Under the pieces are notes generated by a model. It saw nothing but the letters and a program-made list of their open reading frames with translations. It was not told the DNA's origin and ran no database searches. The position numbers and the translations under genes were made by a program. A DNA stretch of 64,000 nt. It comes from Megasphaera hominis (lineage in GTDB: Bacteria; Bacillota; Negativicutes; Veillonellales; Megasphaeraceae). The stretch lies in contig NZ_JACOGK010000007.1 of NCBI RefSeq assembly GCF_014269395.1, forward strand, positions 36,467-100,466, given 5' to 3'. The first letter of the stretch is position 1. Each line of letters opens with the position of its first letter. This document shows positions 1 through 8,241 of this stretch, piece after piece.

Positions 1-16
1 TATATGTACAATATCA

Positions 17-373
17 TTACCGCTGAGCCGCAAGGCCACGACAGCCACGCGGACCGGCACAGGTGTAGCCATTCTGGTTAGAAGACGCTGTGTCCCCGTT
101 TCCCGTCGTAGCCGCCGTGCCCGTATAGCAATTCTGCGGTCCCTGGCAGTACGTACCTGCTGCCGGAGCCGGACAATCCTGCGGTCCCTGGCAATAGGCT
201 GACGCATTCACATTACTTGTATTGCCATAGCAGTCCTGTGGCCCCTGGCAATATGTGCCATACCCGTTTTGTGCCTCATTCTGTGCACCTGCAGTGGGGG
301 CTGCAGCAAAAACAGAGAAGCTGGCAACAGCCGCGATAGCGGCCAAACCTAGGGCAAGTGTTCGTCTCATCAT
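17..373 (-). CDS. Small secreted protein with four C-x5-C repeats, function unknown
   Basis: I do not recognise this 118-residue protein. It begins with two Met and two Arg, followed by a hydrophobic Ala-rich segment (about residues 5-25) that reads as a Sec signal peptide with cleavage near the Ala run at 23-30. The mature part carries four copies of a short motif, Tyr/Thr-Cys-(Gln/Ala)-Gly-Pro-x-x-Cys, with cysteine pairs at 42/48, 61/67, 76/82 and 105/111. The repeats are separated by Gly/Ser/Thr/Asn-rich spacers. The first ATG follows a strong AAAGGAGG ribosome site by 5 nt. It is a single gene, and the next gene (malic enzyme) runs the same way 150 bp upstream. Disulfide or metal-binding roles are only guesses. 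The reading frame is well supported by its RBS, signal peptide and repeats. Confidence 0.75.
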   Translation of the reverse strand: MMRRTLALGLAAIAAVASFSVFAAAPTAGAQNEAQNGYGTYCQGPQDCYGNTSNVNASAYCQGPQDCPAPAAGTYCQGPQNCYTGTAATTGNGDTASSNQNGYTCAGPRGCRGLAAQR

Positions 374-465
374 GTCTACCTCCTTTTACTTTTGTCTATG
401 CCTATAGTATAGTAAAGGCATGCGAAAAAGTTGTGAAGATATTATGAAGATATTGTGAAGATACA

Positions 466-507
466 AAAATTCCCGCCTTGTTTCACGTGAAACAAGGCGG
501 GAATTTT
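466..507. terminator. 42-bp perfect palindrome: terminator of malic enzyme with parS at its centre
   Basis: The two 21-nt arms are exactly complementary with no loop bases. The centre is the 16-bp parS site. On the minus strand the hairpin lies 15 nt after the malic enzyme stop codon and ends in a U tract, so it should act as an intrinsic terminator for that gene. Confidence 0.75.
479..494. promoter_or_regulatory. parS: parS site 1 (ParB/Spo0J binding)
   Basis: The sequence TGTTTCACGTGAAACA matches the known bacterial parS consensus exactly. It is about 18 kb from oriC, as expected for origin-proximal centromere sites loaded by ParB/Spo0J. parA and parB themselves are not in this window. Confidence 0.93.
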
Positions 508-522
508 ACATCTGCAAAGAGC

Positions 523-1776
523 TTAGCCGTGCAGTTTGTCGATCATCGCGTGCAGTTCTGCAATTTGCGTGGCTGCTTCCTGACGAATTTCTTCAGGATC
601 GCGTTCAATACGGGCCGAGCCTGATTCCATAGCGGCCTTGGCTACCGCAGCTGCCACAGCCGGTGCTACGCGTTCATCAAAGGCATCGGGAATCACGTAC
701 TCTTCCTGTAATTCCGCATCACTAATGAGGCCGGCAATGGCGTAGGCCGCAGCAATCTTCATATCTTCGTTGATATGGCGGGCCCGTACAGCCAGGGCAC
801 CGCGGAAAATGCCCGGGAAGACCAAGACGTTGTTGATCTGGTTCGGAGAATCCGAACGGCCTGTACCGACGACGCGGGCACCGGCGGCCTTGGCAGATTC
901 ATAATCCGTTTCCGGAATGGGGTTAGCCATAGCAAAGACGATGGCATCCGCATTCATGGAGCGGATAATTTCTTTTGTAAAGATATGGGGTGCCGAAACG
1001 CCGAGGAGCAAATCAGCGCCTTTTACGACGTCAGCTAAGGTGCCCTGTACGTGTTCCTTGTTAGTCAGGCTGGCCAGTTCAGCCTGTACGCTATTGAGGC
1101 CTTCCATGCCTTCATATAAAGCACCAAAGCGATCTACCATGATGACCTGTTCCGCTCCGGCGCGAACGAGGAGGCGGCCAATAGACGCACCGGCAGCACC
1201 GGCACCGTTGATGACAATCTTAGCCGTTGCCAGCTTTTTGCCTACGACACGCAGGGCACCGATAACGCCGGCGAGAGCCGCAATAGCCGTGCCGTGCTGG
1301 TCATCGTGGAAAACGGGGATATCCATTTCCTTTTTCAGTGTCGTTTCTATTTCATAGCATTTAGGTGAAGAAATATCTTCCAGATTAATGCCGGCAAACG
1401 ACGGCTGGAGCATTTTTACCGTTTCAATGAATTTTTGCGGATCCTTCGTATCCAAGCAGATGGGTACAGCATTGACGCCGCCAAAGACTTTGAATAGGAT
1501 GGATTTCCCTTCCATAACCGGCATGGCCGCTTCAGGACCAATGTCGCCCAAGCCCAGTACACGCGTACCATCGGAAACGACGGCAATCATATTGCCACGA
1601 CAGGTCAAGTCGAAGGATAAATCCTTATCCTTCACAATTTCCCGGCACGGCTGGGCTACACCCGGCGTATAGAGCGTACTCAAATCATCCCGCGTCTTCA
1701 GGACAGCCCGGGGGAGCGTTTCAATGATACCTTTTTTACCACGTCGTACAGCCATAGCGGCTTCGTCAAAATTCAT
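523..1776 (-). CDS. NAD(P)-dependent malic enzyme (oxaloacetate-decarboxylating)
   Basis: Oxidative decarboxylation of malate to pyruvate and CO2 in the cytosol. The 417-residue length is that of the short bacterial malic enzymes without the phosphotransacetylase-like tail. The N-terminal malic domain has the YTPGVA motif with Tyr36 and the catalytic Lys91 in MEGK. The metal/substrate stretch FHDDQHGTA follows, then the NAD(P)-binding Rossmann loop with GAGAAG. The ATG is preceded by a GGTGAGG-type ribosome site. The gene is monocistronic and is followed by the palindromic terminator at 466-507. Whether NAD or NADP is used cannot be told from sequence alone. In a lactate/malate fermenter it would feed pyruvate. 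Confidence 0.93.
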   Translation of the reverse strand: MNFDEAAMAVRRGKKGIIETLPRAVLKTRDDLSTLYTPGVAQPCREIVKDKDLSFDLTCRGNMIAVVSDGTRVLGLGDIGPEAAMPVMEGKSILFKVFGGVNAVPICLDTKDPQKFIETVKMLQPSFAGINLEDISSPKCYEIETTLKKEMDIPVFHDDQHGTAIAALAGVIGALRVVGKKLATAKIVINGAGAAGASIGRLLVRAGAEQVIMVDRFGALYEGMEGLNSVQAELASLTNKEHVQGTLADVVKGADLLLGVSAPHIFTKEIIRSMNADAIVFAMANPIPETDYESAKAAGARVVGTGRSDSPNQINNVLVFPGIFRGALAVRARHINEDMKIAAAYAIAGLISDAELQEEYVIPDAFDERVAPAVAAAVAKAAMESGSARIERDPEEIRQEAATQIAELHAMIDKLHG

Positions 1777-1904
1777 ATCCTCACCTCATCATCTAATCTG
1801 GAGACTGATACATAGCACAGCCTTTTTTCTATACACCGTTATCTTATACTGATTTTTACAGTAAGTCAAAGGATTTTACCTGCCAGCCCCTTTAGGCCCG
1901 TCAG

Positions 1905-2921
1905 TTATACAGTTTCTCCTGTCAGTGCCGCCCAGGCTTCATTGGCCCGTTCGACAAACATCTTCCGGACAGCCGCATTTTCTCCCAGGCCATGGATGTA
2001 CACGCTGACAGAAAAACCGGCCTTTTCGAGCAGCGTCTTATGCGAATCGTCTGCCGTACCGGCCATGTCATTGTTGGCGTGGTCGCCGGCGACGAGCATC
2101 ATCGGCATGAGCAGGACCTCCCTAATGCCCCGGGCCTTGAGCAGGGGTATAATTTCCCCAAGTGCCGGCCAGCCTTCGACGGAATAGACATAGACCCGGT
2201 CCAGACCAGCCTGGTTCAGGCGGTGCTGGACGACGGCATAATAGGCATTGGCCGGATGGAGCGTACCGTGGGCCATGACCAGGATGGCTTTATTTTCCCC
2301 TAGGGCCGCCGGGGGAAATTGCGTCGCAAAGGCCCGGGCAAATTCGGCTACATCGTCACGCTGCCCTTCTTGGCCCATCCAATAGAGAAGGGGCGTACCT
2401 AAGGTCATCTTCTTAAAATTGGCCTTATATAAATCGAAAATGGCCGTCATATAACTATATTCCATGCCGGGAATGATATCGAGAGAAGCCAGGGCTACGC
2501 GCGTACAGCCAGCCGTCAGGAGTTCTTCCAGAGCCTGTTCCGGTGTAGGTATGACACGGCCTTCCTTAGCCCGGATCCGGTCGATGATGATATGGGACGT
2601 AAATGCCAAGGCCACACGGGTATCCCTGTGGGCAGCCTGAATAGCCGCGACAGTCGCATTGATGTTCAGGCGGCGGCTTTCCGCATAGGTCGTACCGAAG
2701 CTGACAATAAGGAGGGCGTCGACGTTCTCCCTGTGGGCGAGCTCCGGATTTTCATAGGTCCGTACGCCAATGGCTGCAGCCTGGCGCAAGGCCGGCGTCG
2801 GGTCCTTGACGGCCGGATGCAGCCGATACGACGCCTTGGCCGGCACACCCGTATAGGCACCACAGCCGGTGATCCCCATAATAGAACATAGACATACACG
2901 TTTCCATAGCTTACGAAACAT
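1905..2921 (-). CDS. cbiK: Sirohydrochlorin cobaltochelatase CbiK, predicted lipoprotein
   Basis: Class II chelatase that inserts Co2+ into sirohydrochlorin in the anaerobic B12 pathway. It has 338 residues, longer than cytosolic CbiK (about 260-270), because of an exported N-terminus: basic residues, a hydrophobic stretch and a lipobox ending at Cys20 (ITGC). The family's metal-binding residues are visible as His218 (MAHGT), Glu249 (VEGW) and His281 (GDHANND). A periplasmic CbiK is known in Desulfovibrio, so an exported form has precedent, and here it would be membrane-anchored. Its leader contains a cobalamin riboswitch, which strongly supports a cobalamin-related role. It might instead take part in cobalt or haem handling in the periplasm. 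No other B12 gene is in the window. Confidence 0.9.
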   Translation of the reverse strand: MFRKLWKRVCLCSIMGITGCGAYTGVPAKASYRLHPAVKDPTPALRQAAAIGVRTYENPELAHRENVDALLIVSFGTTYAESRRLNINATVAAIQAAHRDTRVALAFTSHIIIDRIRAKEGRVIPTPEQALEELLTAGCTRVALASLDIIPGMEYSYMTAIFDLYKANFKKMTLGTPLLYWMGQEGQRDDVAEFARAFATQFPPAALGENKAILVMAHGTLHPANAYYAVVQHRLNQAGLDRVYVYSVEGWPALGEIIPLLKARGIREVLLMPMMLVAGDHANNDMAGTADDSHKTLLEKAGFSVSVYIHGLGENAAVRKMFVERANEAWAALTGETV

Positions 2922-3018
2922 ACCACTGTCACTCCTTCAAAATAATTCCTGAAGACGGCAGAGCAGGCGCTGAAAAAACATCATCCACTCCCTATGGCTC
3001 GCAGGTTCGTTGATTACA

Positions 3019-3169
3019 CAATCAGGCAGTTCTTCTGGCTCGGCATCATCACTACGCTGCGCCTTCCCATACTTCTGTGTACAGTGGCATTTAGCAGCCT
3101 CGCTCCACCTTACAGCGGCGGCACCGCGCCGGCTTACCCGGCTTCTCTTTTAAGCAAAGCACCTGATTG
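3019..3169 (-). promoter_or_regulatory. Cobalamin (AdoCbl-type) riboswitch in the cbiK leader
   Basis: Read on the minus strand, the P1 arms (CAATCAGG at 3162-3169 and CCTGATTG at 3019-3026) are perfectly complementary. Between them lie the conserved blocks of the class in order: GGGTAAGCCGGCGCGGTGCC, CGCTGT, GCCACTG, GGGAAGG and a B12-box-like GAGCCAGAAGAACTGCC. It ends about 100 nt upstream of the cbiK start, leaving room for an expression platform. Expected behaviour is repression of cbiK when cobalamin is plentiful. Confidence 0.95.
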
Positions 3170-3243
3170 AAAGAAAAGTACTTTGACTGTACCATAGACA
3201 CTACGGCCTGTCAAATATGCTGAAAAATCTATTTTTTCCAGAA

Positions 3244-3259
3244 TGTTTCACGTGAAACA
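3244..3259. promoter_or_regulatory. parS: parS site 2 (ParB/Spo0J binding)
   Basis: A second exact TGTTTCACGTGAAACA, 2.77 kb from site 1 and 15 kb from oriC. It lies in the intergenic space between the cbiK riboswitch and the ptsI terminator. Unlike site 1 it is not inside a longer inverted repeat. Confidence 0.93.
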
Positions 3260-3273
3260 AGCAGGGTGTTTCT

Positions 3274-3306
3274 AAAAAGACGCCCTGCCCAAAGGCAGAG
3301 CGTCTT
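3274..3306 (-). terminator. Intrinsic terminator of the fru-pts operon
   Basis: On the minus strand, just after ptsI, a stem AAGACGCTCTGCC / GGCAGGGCGTCTT with a short loop is followed by a run of T. Confidence 0.85.
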
Positions 3307-3322
3307 CATAAATAAATCCGTC

Positions 3323-4954
3323 TTATTTGCTTAAGTCGAGGGAGCGTACTGTATCCCGCAAGGGAAGGACTGACTGAGGGCTCACAGACAGCTCGTCTAC
3401 GCCCATGCGCAGGAACGTTTCCGTCAGGCTCAGGTCTGCACCGAGTTCGCCGCAAATCCCTACCCAGATGCCGGCCTGGTGGCCATTGGCAATGGTCTGG
3501 CCGATGAGACGCAGAACAGCCGGATGGTGCGCATCAAAGAACGAATCCAGCTGGGTCTGCTGCCGGTCGATGGCCAGTGTATACTGGGTCAGATCATTGG
3601 AGCCAATACTGAAGAAATCGACTTCCTTGGCCAGGTCGTCACTCATAATAGCCGCTGCCGGCGTTTCAATCATGATGCCGATTTCCATGTCCTTATCATA
3701 GGCAATCCTCCGGCGATCCAGATCCTGGCGCACTTCCTGCAACAGTTCCTTAGCCCGCCGTATTTCCTTGACCGAAATGATCATGGGGAACATGACGGCA
3801 ATCTTGCCAAAGGCCGAAGCCCGGCACAAGGCCCGGAGCTGGGTCTTGAAGAGTTCCGGACGGGTCAGGCAAATACGGATTGCCCGCATGCCCAGGGCCG
3901 GGTTTTCTTCTTCTGCCAGATTAAAATAATCGACTTTCTTATCGGCACCAATATCGAGGGTCCGGATGACAACCTTTTTGCCGGGCAGGGCCTGGACCGT
4001 CTTTTTATATGCTTCAAACTGTTCCTCTTCCGTCGGATAGTCCGTCCGGCCCAGGTAGAGGAATTCACTGCGGAAGAGGCCAATGCCTTCGGCATCGTTA
4101 GCCAGTACCTGCGGCAGGTTATCCGGATTGCCAATGTTGGCAAAGATTTCTACGGCCTTGCCGTCCTTGGTTGCCGAAGGCAGGCCGCGGACCAATTCCA
4201 GCCGCTTACGGCGATCCTTTTCTTCCTTTTGCGCCTGCTGCATCCGGGCGAGCGTTTCCGCGTCGGGATTAATGTAGACCGTACCGGTCGTACCATCGAC
4301 AATAGCCAACAGGCCATCTACGTCCTGATGGAGCTGTGTCCCCGTATTGACGATGGCCGCAATGCCCAGCGTCCGGGCCAGAATAGCCGTGTGGGAATTG
4401 GCACTGCCACCGGAGGTAATAAAGCCTAAAATTTTATCCGTATCGAGCTGCATCGTTTCACTGGGAGCCAGATCGTCGGCAGCGATAATCACTTCATCGT
4501 ATTTACTGAAATCAATCCCCTGGCCGCCGCACAATTCCTGTTCTACCCGGCGGGATATGTCCAGTACATCTGCAGCCCGGGCCTGCATATACGCATCATC
4601 CATTTCCCGGAACATGGTGGCAAACTGCTGAGCCGTATTTTCGACAGCTGCTTCGGCATTGCACTGTTTTTCTTCGATCTGGCCGACGATGGAATCGATG
4701 TAATCGTCGTCTTCGAGCATCATCTGATGTACTTCAAATACAGCTGCCTGTTCTTCACCGACTTTTGCCAGGGCCTTTTCATACAGGGCCTGGAGCTGGC
4801 GGATTGCCGCTTCCCGGGCTGCCTGGAAACGGTCGATTTCGGCTGCTACATCTTCGATTTTACGTTCTGCCGTAGAAATAGTATTGCGATGAAACAGTGC
4901 CAGCGGCCCAATGGTAATGCCCGTATTGACACTTTTTCCTTTGAGTACTAACAT
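3323..4954 (-). CDS. ptsI: PTS enzyme I (phosphoenolpyruvate-protein phosphotransferase)
   Basis: Cytosolic enzyme that takes phosphate from PEP onto a histidine and passes it to HPr. I place the start at the ATG at 4954, seven nt after AAAGGAGG. The reading frame stays open 14 codons further upstream but has no comparable ribosome site there. The resulting 543 residues are slightly shorter than typical enzyme I (about 570). The active His188 lies in SGGSANSHTAILAR. The C-terminal PEP-binding TIM barrel shows the IETPAA and SIGSNDLTQY stretches and the conserved Cys in GICGELGAD. It is the last gene of a fructose operon, immediately after HPr. Confidence 0.95.
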   Translation of the reverse strand: MLVLKGKSVNTGITIGPLALFHRNTISTAERKIEDVAAEIDRFQAAREAAIRQLQALYEKALAKVGEEQAAVFEVHQMMLEDDDYIDSIVGQIEEKQCNAEAAVENTAQQFATMFREMDDAYMQARAADVLDISRRVEQELCGGQGIDFSKYDEVIIAADDLAPSETMQLDTDKILGFITSGGSANSHTAILARTLGIAAIVNTGTQLHQDVDGLLAIVDGTTGTVYINPDAETLARMQQAQKEEKDRRKRLELVRGLPSATKDGKAVEIFANIGNPDNLPQVLANDAEGIGLFRSEFLYLGRTDYPTEEEQFEAYKKTVQALPGKKVVIRTLDIGADKKVDYFNLAEEENPALGMRAIRICLTRPELFKTQLRALCRASAFGKIAVMFPMIISVKEIRRAKELLQEVRQDLDRRRIAYDKDMEIGIMIETPAAAIMSDDLAKEVDFFSIGSNDLTQYTLAIDRQQTQLDSFFDAHHPAVLRLIGQTIANGHQAGIWVGICGELGADLSLTETFLRMGVDELSVSPQSVLPLRDTVRSLDLSK

Positions 4955-5020
4955 GGAGAACCTCCTTTGAAAGACAGGGGAGAATCGCCCTGGCAATTCT
5001 CCCCATACTATGGTGATAAC

Positions 5021-5278
5021 TTAGAAATTTTCCTTCAAGAAGGCTTCCATAGCGGCAGCAGCAGCGTCTTCATCAGCACCTTGTGCCTGAACGGTTACGG
5101 TTTCACCCTGTTTAACGCCTAAGCCCATGACGGTAAAAATCTTTTTCAGATCGCCTTTTTTGGTACCCTTTAAGATGGTCAGGGTAGCCGCATATTTTTT
5201 GGCTTCTTTTACGAGCAGTCCTGCCGGACGAGCGTGAATACCTTGGGGATCCGTAATAGTAAACGTAAATTCTTTCAT
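5021..5278 (-). CDS. ptsH: Phosphocarrier protein HPr, Ser46 replaced by Lys
   Basis: 85-residue phosphocarrier linking enzyme I to the fructose EIIA domain. The phosphorylated His15 sits in GIHARPA, as in all HPr. The second regulatory site of Firmicute HPr, Ser46 in the pattern K-S-I-M-G-V-M, reads K-K-I-F-T-V-M here, so position 46 is Lys. That should prevent phosphorylation by HPr kinase and hence CcpA-type catabolite repression through this protein. The ATG follows AAAGGAGG. It lies between fruA and ptsI in the same orientation, with a 78-bp gap after fruA. Confidence 0.95.
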   Translation of the reverse strand: MKEFTFTITDPQGIHARPAGLLVKEAKKYAATLTILKGTKKGDLKKIFTVMGLGVKQGETVTVQAQGADEDAAAAAMEAFLKENF

Positions 5279-5356
5279 GATAGTTCCTCCTTTAAGTGTG
5301 ATGATACGTATATATATAGTGTACGTTACGTACAGCAGAATCGCAAGAGAACGGTC

Positions 5357-7306
5357 TTATTCCTGCGGCTGGGCTTTGCGTATAAGGCCCAAGAGAACGG
5401 CCGCAACGACCGTGCCAATAACCAGGGCCGCTAAGTACATGGGCCAATTGTGGACGACGCCAAAGACGAAGATGCCGCCATGCGGCGCCGGCAGGGTGCA
5501 GCCGAAAAGCATGGAAAGCGCACCGGCTACGGCTGCGCCAATGGCACAGGAAGGAATGACATGTAACGGGTCTGAGGCCGCAAAGGGAATGGCCCCTTCT
5601 GTAATGAAGGAGAGACCCATAATAAAGTTAGTAATCGTGGACTGCCGTTCTTTAGGCGTAAATTTCCCTTTAAAGAGGAGCATTGCCAGGGAGATTGCCA
5701 GCGGCGGTACCATGCCGCCAACCATGACCGAAGCCATGATGCCTGAGCTGACAGCCGCGCCGGATGCGCTCATGAGCGAGGCCGTACCAAAGACATATGC
5801 GGCTTTATTGATAGGCCCGCCAAAATCGATAGACATCATGCCGCCGAGGATAAAGCCGAGAATAATCCGGCTCGACGTCGACATGGAGTTAAGAGCGTTA
5901 GAGAGCCACTGATTGAAGATGGACATAGGCGGATTGATGACGCAGGTCATAATGACACCTATGAGGATCAGCCCTAAGACCGGATAAATGAGGACCGGCT
6001 TGGTTCCTTCCAGGGACTGGGGCAGATGGGCAAAAACCTTTTTCAATAAGACGACTACATAGCCTGCAATAAACCCGGCAAAGAGAGCACCGAAGAAACC
6101 GGAACCACCTTGTGTCGCCAGGAAACCGCCGACGATGCCCGGCATGAGAGCCGGCCGTTCACCAATACTGACGGCAATGTAGCCGGCCAGGATCGGCATC
6201 ATCATGCTGAAGGAAAGACCACCGACGGTCTTTAAAAAGGCTGCCAGCGGCGTGCCGGAACCAAAGTTGCCCGACCCTGCGTTGCCCATATCGAAGAGGA
6301 AGGCCAGGGCAATGAGAATACCGCCGCCAATGACGAAGGGGAGCATGTGAGAAACACCGTTCATGAGGTGTTTATAAATCTGCCGGCCGGCACTTTCACC
6401 GCTTGCTGTGGCCGGCTCATTGCCTGCCGCAGCGGCGTGCGTACTGTGAAAGATCGGTACACTGCCATCAAGTACTTGCTGAATGAGATGCTCCGGTTCT
6501 TTAATACCGGCAGCCACTTTTACAAAGAGAACGGGCTTGCCATCAAAGCGGTCCGTTGCCACATCCTTATCGGCTGCGACGATAACCCCGGCAGCCCGCT
6601 GAATATCGGCGGCTGTGAGGACATGCTTGGCGCCGCCGGAGCCATTCGTTTCTATTTTAATCTCAACGCCCATTTCCTGGGCTTTATTTTCCAGTGCTTC
6701 GGCTGCCATATACGTATGGGCAATGCCCGTCGGGCACGCCGTTACGCCAATGACGTAGGGCTTTTCTGTTTCTGTCTCAGGTGCCGCCGGCACAGGTGCT
6801 GCCTGGGCTGCCGCTTCTTCTGCCGCTTCGGCTTCCTCTTCGGCCAGCTGCGCTGCTTCCGCCTCATTGATAACCGCTAAATATTCCTGCGGCGACGCAG
6901 CCTGCATCAGGCGGTCGCGAAAGTCATCGTCCATGAGCATACGGCTCAAACGGCTCAATACTTCCAAGTGAATATCTGCCCCGTCAGCCGGAGCGGCAAT
7001 CATGAAGAAGAGATACGCCGGTTCTTCGTCGAGGCTTTCATAATCGACGCCGCTACGGACGATCATGGAAGCCAGGCCGGGATTTTGCACGGCATCGGTC
7101 TTGGCATGCGGAATAGCAATCCCTTCGCCAATCCCTGTACTGCCTTCTGCTTCACGGGCCAGTACGCCGGCCTTATAGGCACTGACGTCCCGTAAATGAC
7201 CGCCCTTAGCCATCAGGTCTACGAGGTGATCAATGGCCGCCTCTTTGTTGACGGCTTGTGCCTGGAGATCAATACTGTCGAGTTTTAATAAATCTGCAAT
7301 ACGCAC
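5357..7306 (-). CDS. fruA: PTS fructose transporter, EIIABC fused
   Basis: Membrane permease that imports fructose and delivers fructose 1-phosphate. Domains in order: EIIA (residues 1 to about 150) with active His67 in IPHAKT; an Ala/Glu-rich linker; EIIB (about 182-280) with active Cys191 in TACPTGIAHT; and EIIC (about 305-649) with the membrane segments. The chosen start is a GTG at 7306, because AGGGGA lies 7 nt before it. A GTG five codons upstream overlaps that ribosome site and is less likely. It follows fruK by 29 bp in the operon fruR-fruK-fruA-ptsH-ptsI. FruR is expected to control it in response to fructose 1-phosphate. Confidence 0.95.
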   Translation of the reverse strand: MRIADLLKLDSIDLQAQAVNKEAAIDHLVDLMAKGGHLRDVSAYKAGVLAREAEGSTGIGEGIAIPHAKTDAVQNPGLASMIVRSGVDYESLDEEPAYLFFMIAAPADGADIHLEVLSRLSRMLMDDDFRDRLMQAASPQEYLAVINEAEAAQLAEEEAEAAEEAAAQAAPVPAAPETETEKPYVIGVTACPTGIAHTYMAAEALENKAQEMGVEIKIETNGSGGAKHVLTAADIQRAAGVIVAADKDVATDRFDGKPVLFVKVAAGIKEPEHLIQQVLDGSVPIFHSTHAAAAGNEPATASGESAGRQIYKHLMNGVSHMLPFVIGGGILIALAFLFDMGNAGSGNFGSGTPLAAFLKTVGGLSFSMMMPILAGYIAVSIGERPALMPGIVGGFLATQGGSGFFGALFAGFIAGYVVVLLKKVFAHLPQSLEGTKPVLIYPVLGLILIGVIMTCVINPPMSIFNQWLSNALNSMSTSSRIILGFILGGMMSIDFGGPINKAAYVFGTASLMSASGAAVSSGIMASVMVGGMVPPLAISLAMLLFKGKFTPKERQSTITNFIMGLSFITEGAIPFAASDPLHVIPSCAIGAAVAGALSMLFGCTLPAPHGGIFVFGVVHNWPMYLAALVIGTVVAAVLLGLIRKAQPQE

Positions 7307-7335
7307 GGGATTTCCCCTCACTTTCCTACGAGTAT

Positions 7336-8241
7336 CTATAACGCTTCATAGAGAGCACGGATTTCCTGCTCTGTCGCCAGCCATTCCTGAAAGGCTGTGG
7401 CACTGCCGGCGCACAAGCCCAGTTTTAAGGCTTCTTCCAAATTGCCGCCGGACGATTCATAGCCTGCCAGGAAACCGGCCACCATGCTGTCCCCGGCACC
7501 GACGGAGTTGACCATCTTGCCCTGTGGTGCTGCGCGGCGGTACACCTGCCCATCTTCACCGATGAGCAAGGCTCCGGCTTCCCCTAACGACACGAGTACG
7601 TTGCGGGCACCCATCGACTGGAGCCGTTTGCCACAGGTAATGATTTCTTCATCTGTATGCAGGATCACACTGAAGAGTTCGCCCAATTCAAATTGATTCG
7701 GTTTGATCAGGAAGGGGTGATAGGCGATGACATTGCGCAGGAGATCGCCTGTCGCATCGACGACAACGCGGATCTGCCGGCCCTGGAGCCGCTTCATGAT
7801 ATCTTCATACATGTCACCTGGCAGGACAGCCGGAATACTGCCGGCCAAAACCAGCGTATCGCCAGCCTTTAAGGTCTGTATTTTTTCCCACAGGAGCTGC
7901 AGCTTGGCTTCCGGTATATCCGGGCCCATACCGTTCACAGCCGTTTCATCGGCAGCACTGATTTTCAAATTGATGCGGGAATTTCCCTGATCGAGCGTAA
8001 TAAAATCACAATCGCCGCCGTTTTCCTTGCAAAGGCGGACGATCTCCTGGCCTGTAAAACCGGCTGTAAAGCCCAAAATCCGGGCCGGAATATGCAGGTT
8101 GCCCAAGACCAGGGCCACGTTGATGCCCTTGCCGCCAGGGTAGATCGTTTCCTGCTCGGCCCGGTTGATGGCCCCCGTTTCAAAATGTTTCATACGTACA
8201 ACATAATCCAGGGAAGGATTAAAGGTTACCGTGTAAATCAC
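7336..8241 (-). CDS. fruK: 1-phosphofructokinase
   Basis: PfkB-family kinase converting fructose 1-phosphate to fructose 1,6-bisphosphate with ATP. It has 301 residues. The N-terminal PfkB signature PGGKG is at 35-39. The C-terminal signature GAGD is at 248-251, with Asp251 as the catalytic base. The start ATG overlaps the fruR stop (ATGA), so the two genes are probably translationally coupled. The tagatose-6-phosphate kinase LacC is similar in sequence, but fruA next door decides for FruK. Confidence 0.95.
   Translation of the reverse strand: MIYTVTFNPSLDYVVRMKHFETGAINRAEQETIYPGGKGINVALVLGNLHIPARILGFTAGFTGQEIVRLCKENGGDCDFITLDQGNSRINLKISAADETAVNGMGPDIPEAKLQLLWEKIQTLKAGDTLVLAGSIPAVLPGDMYEDIMKRLQGRQIRVVVDATGDLLRNVIAYHPFLIKPNQFELGELFSVILHTDEEIITCGKRLQSMGARNVLVSLGEAGALLIGEDGQVYRRAAPQGKMVNSVGAGDSMVAGFLAGYESSGGNLEEALKLGLCAGSATAFQEWLATEQEIRALYEAL

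Noticed and set aside
917..1357. Long open frame opposite the malic enzyme gene
   Set aside because: It has no ribosome site or recognisable domain and mirrors the codon structure of the real gene. Similar opposite-strand frames occur over ptsI, gyrB, mnmG and icd and were treated the same way.
2922..3018. A defined intrinsic terminator as expression platform of the cobalamin riboswitch
   Set aside because: A T6 run and several weak stems exist, but I could not find one convincing terminator/antiterminator pair, so no platform is annotated.
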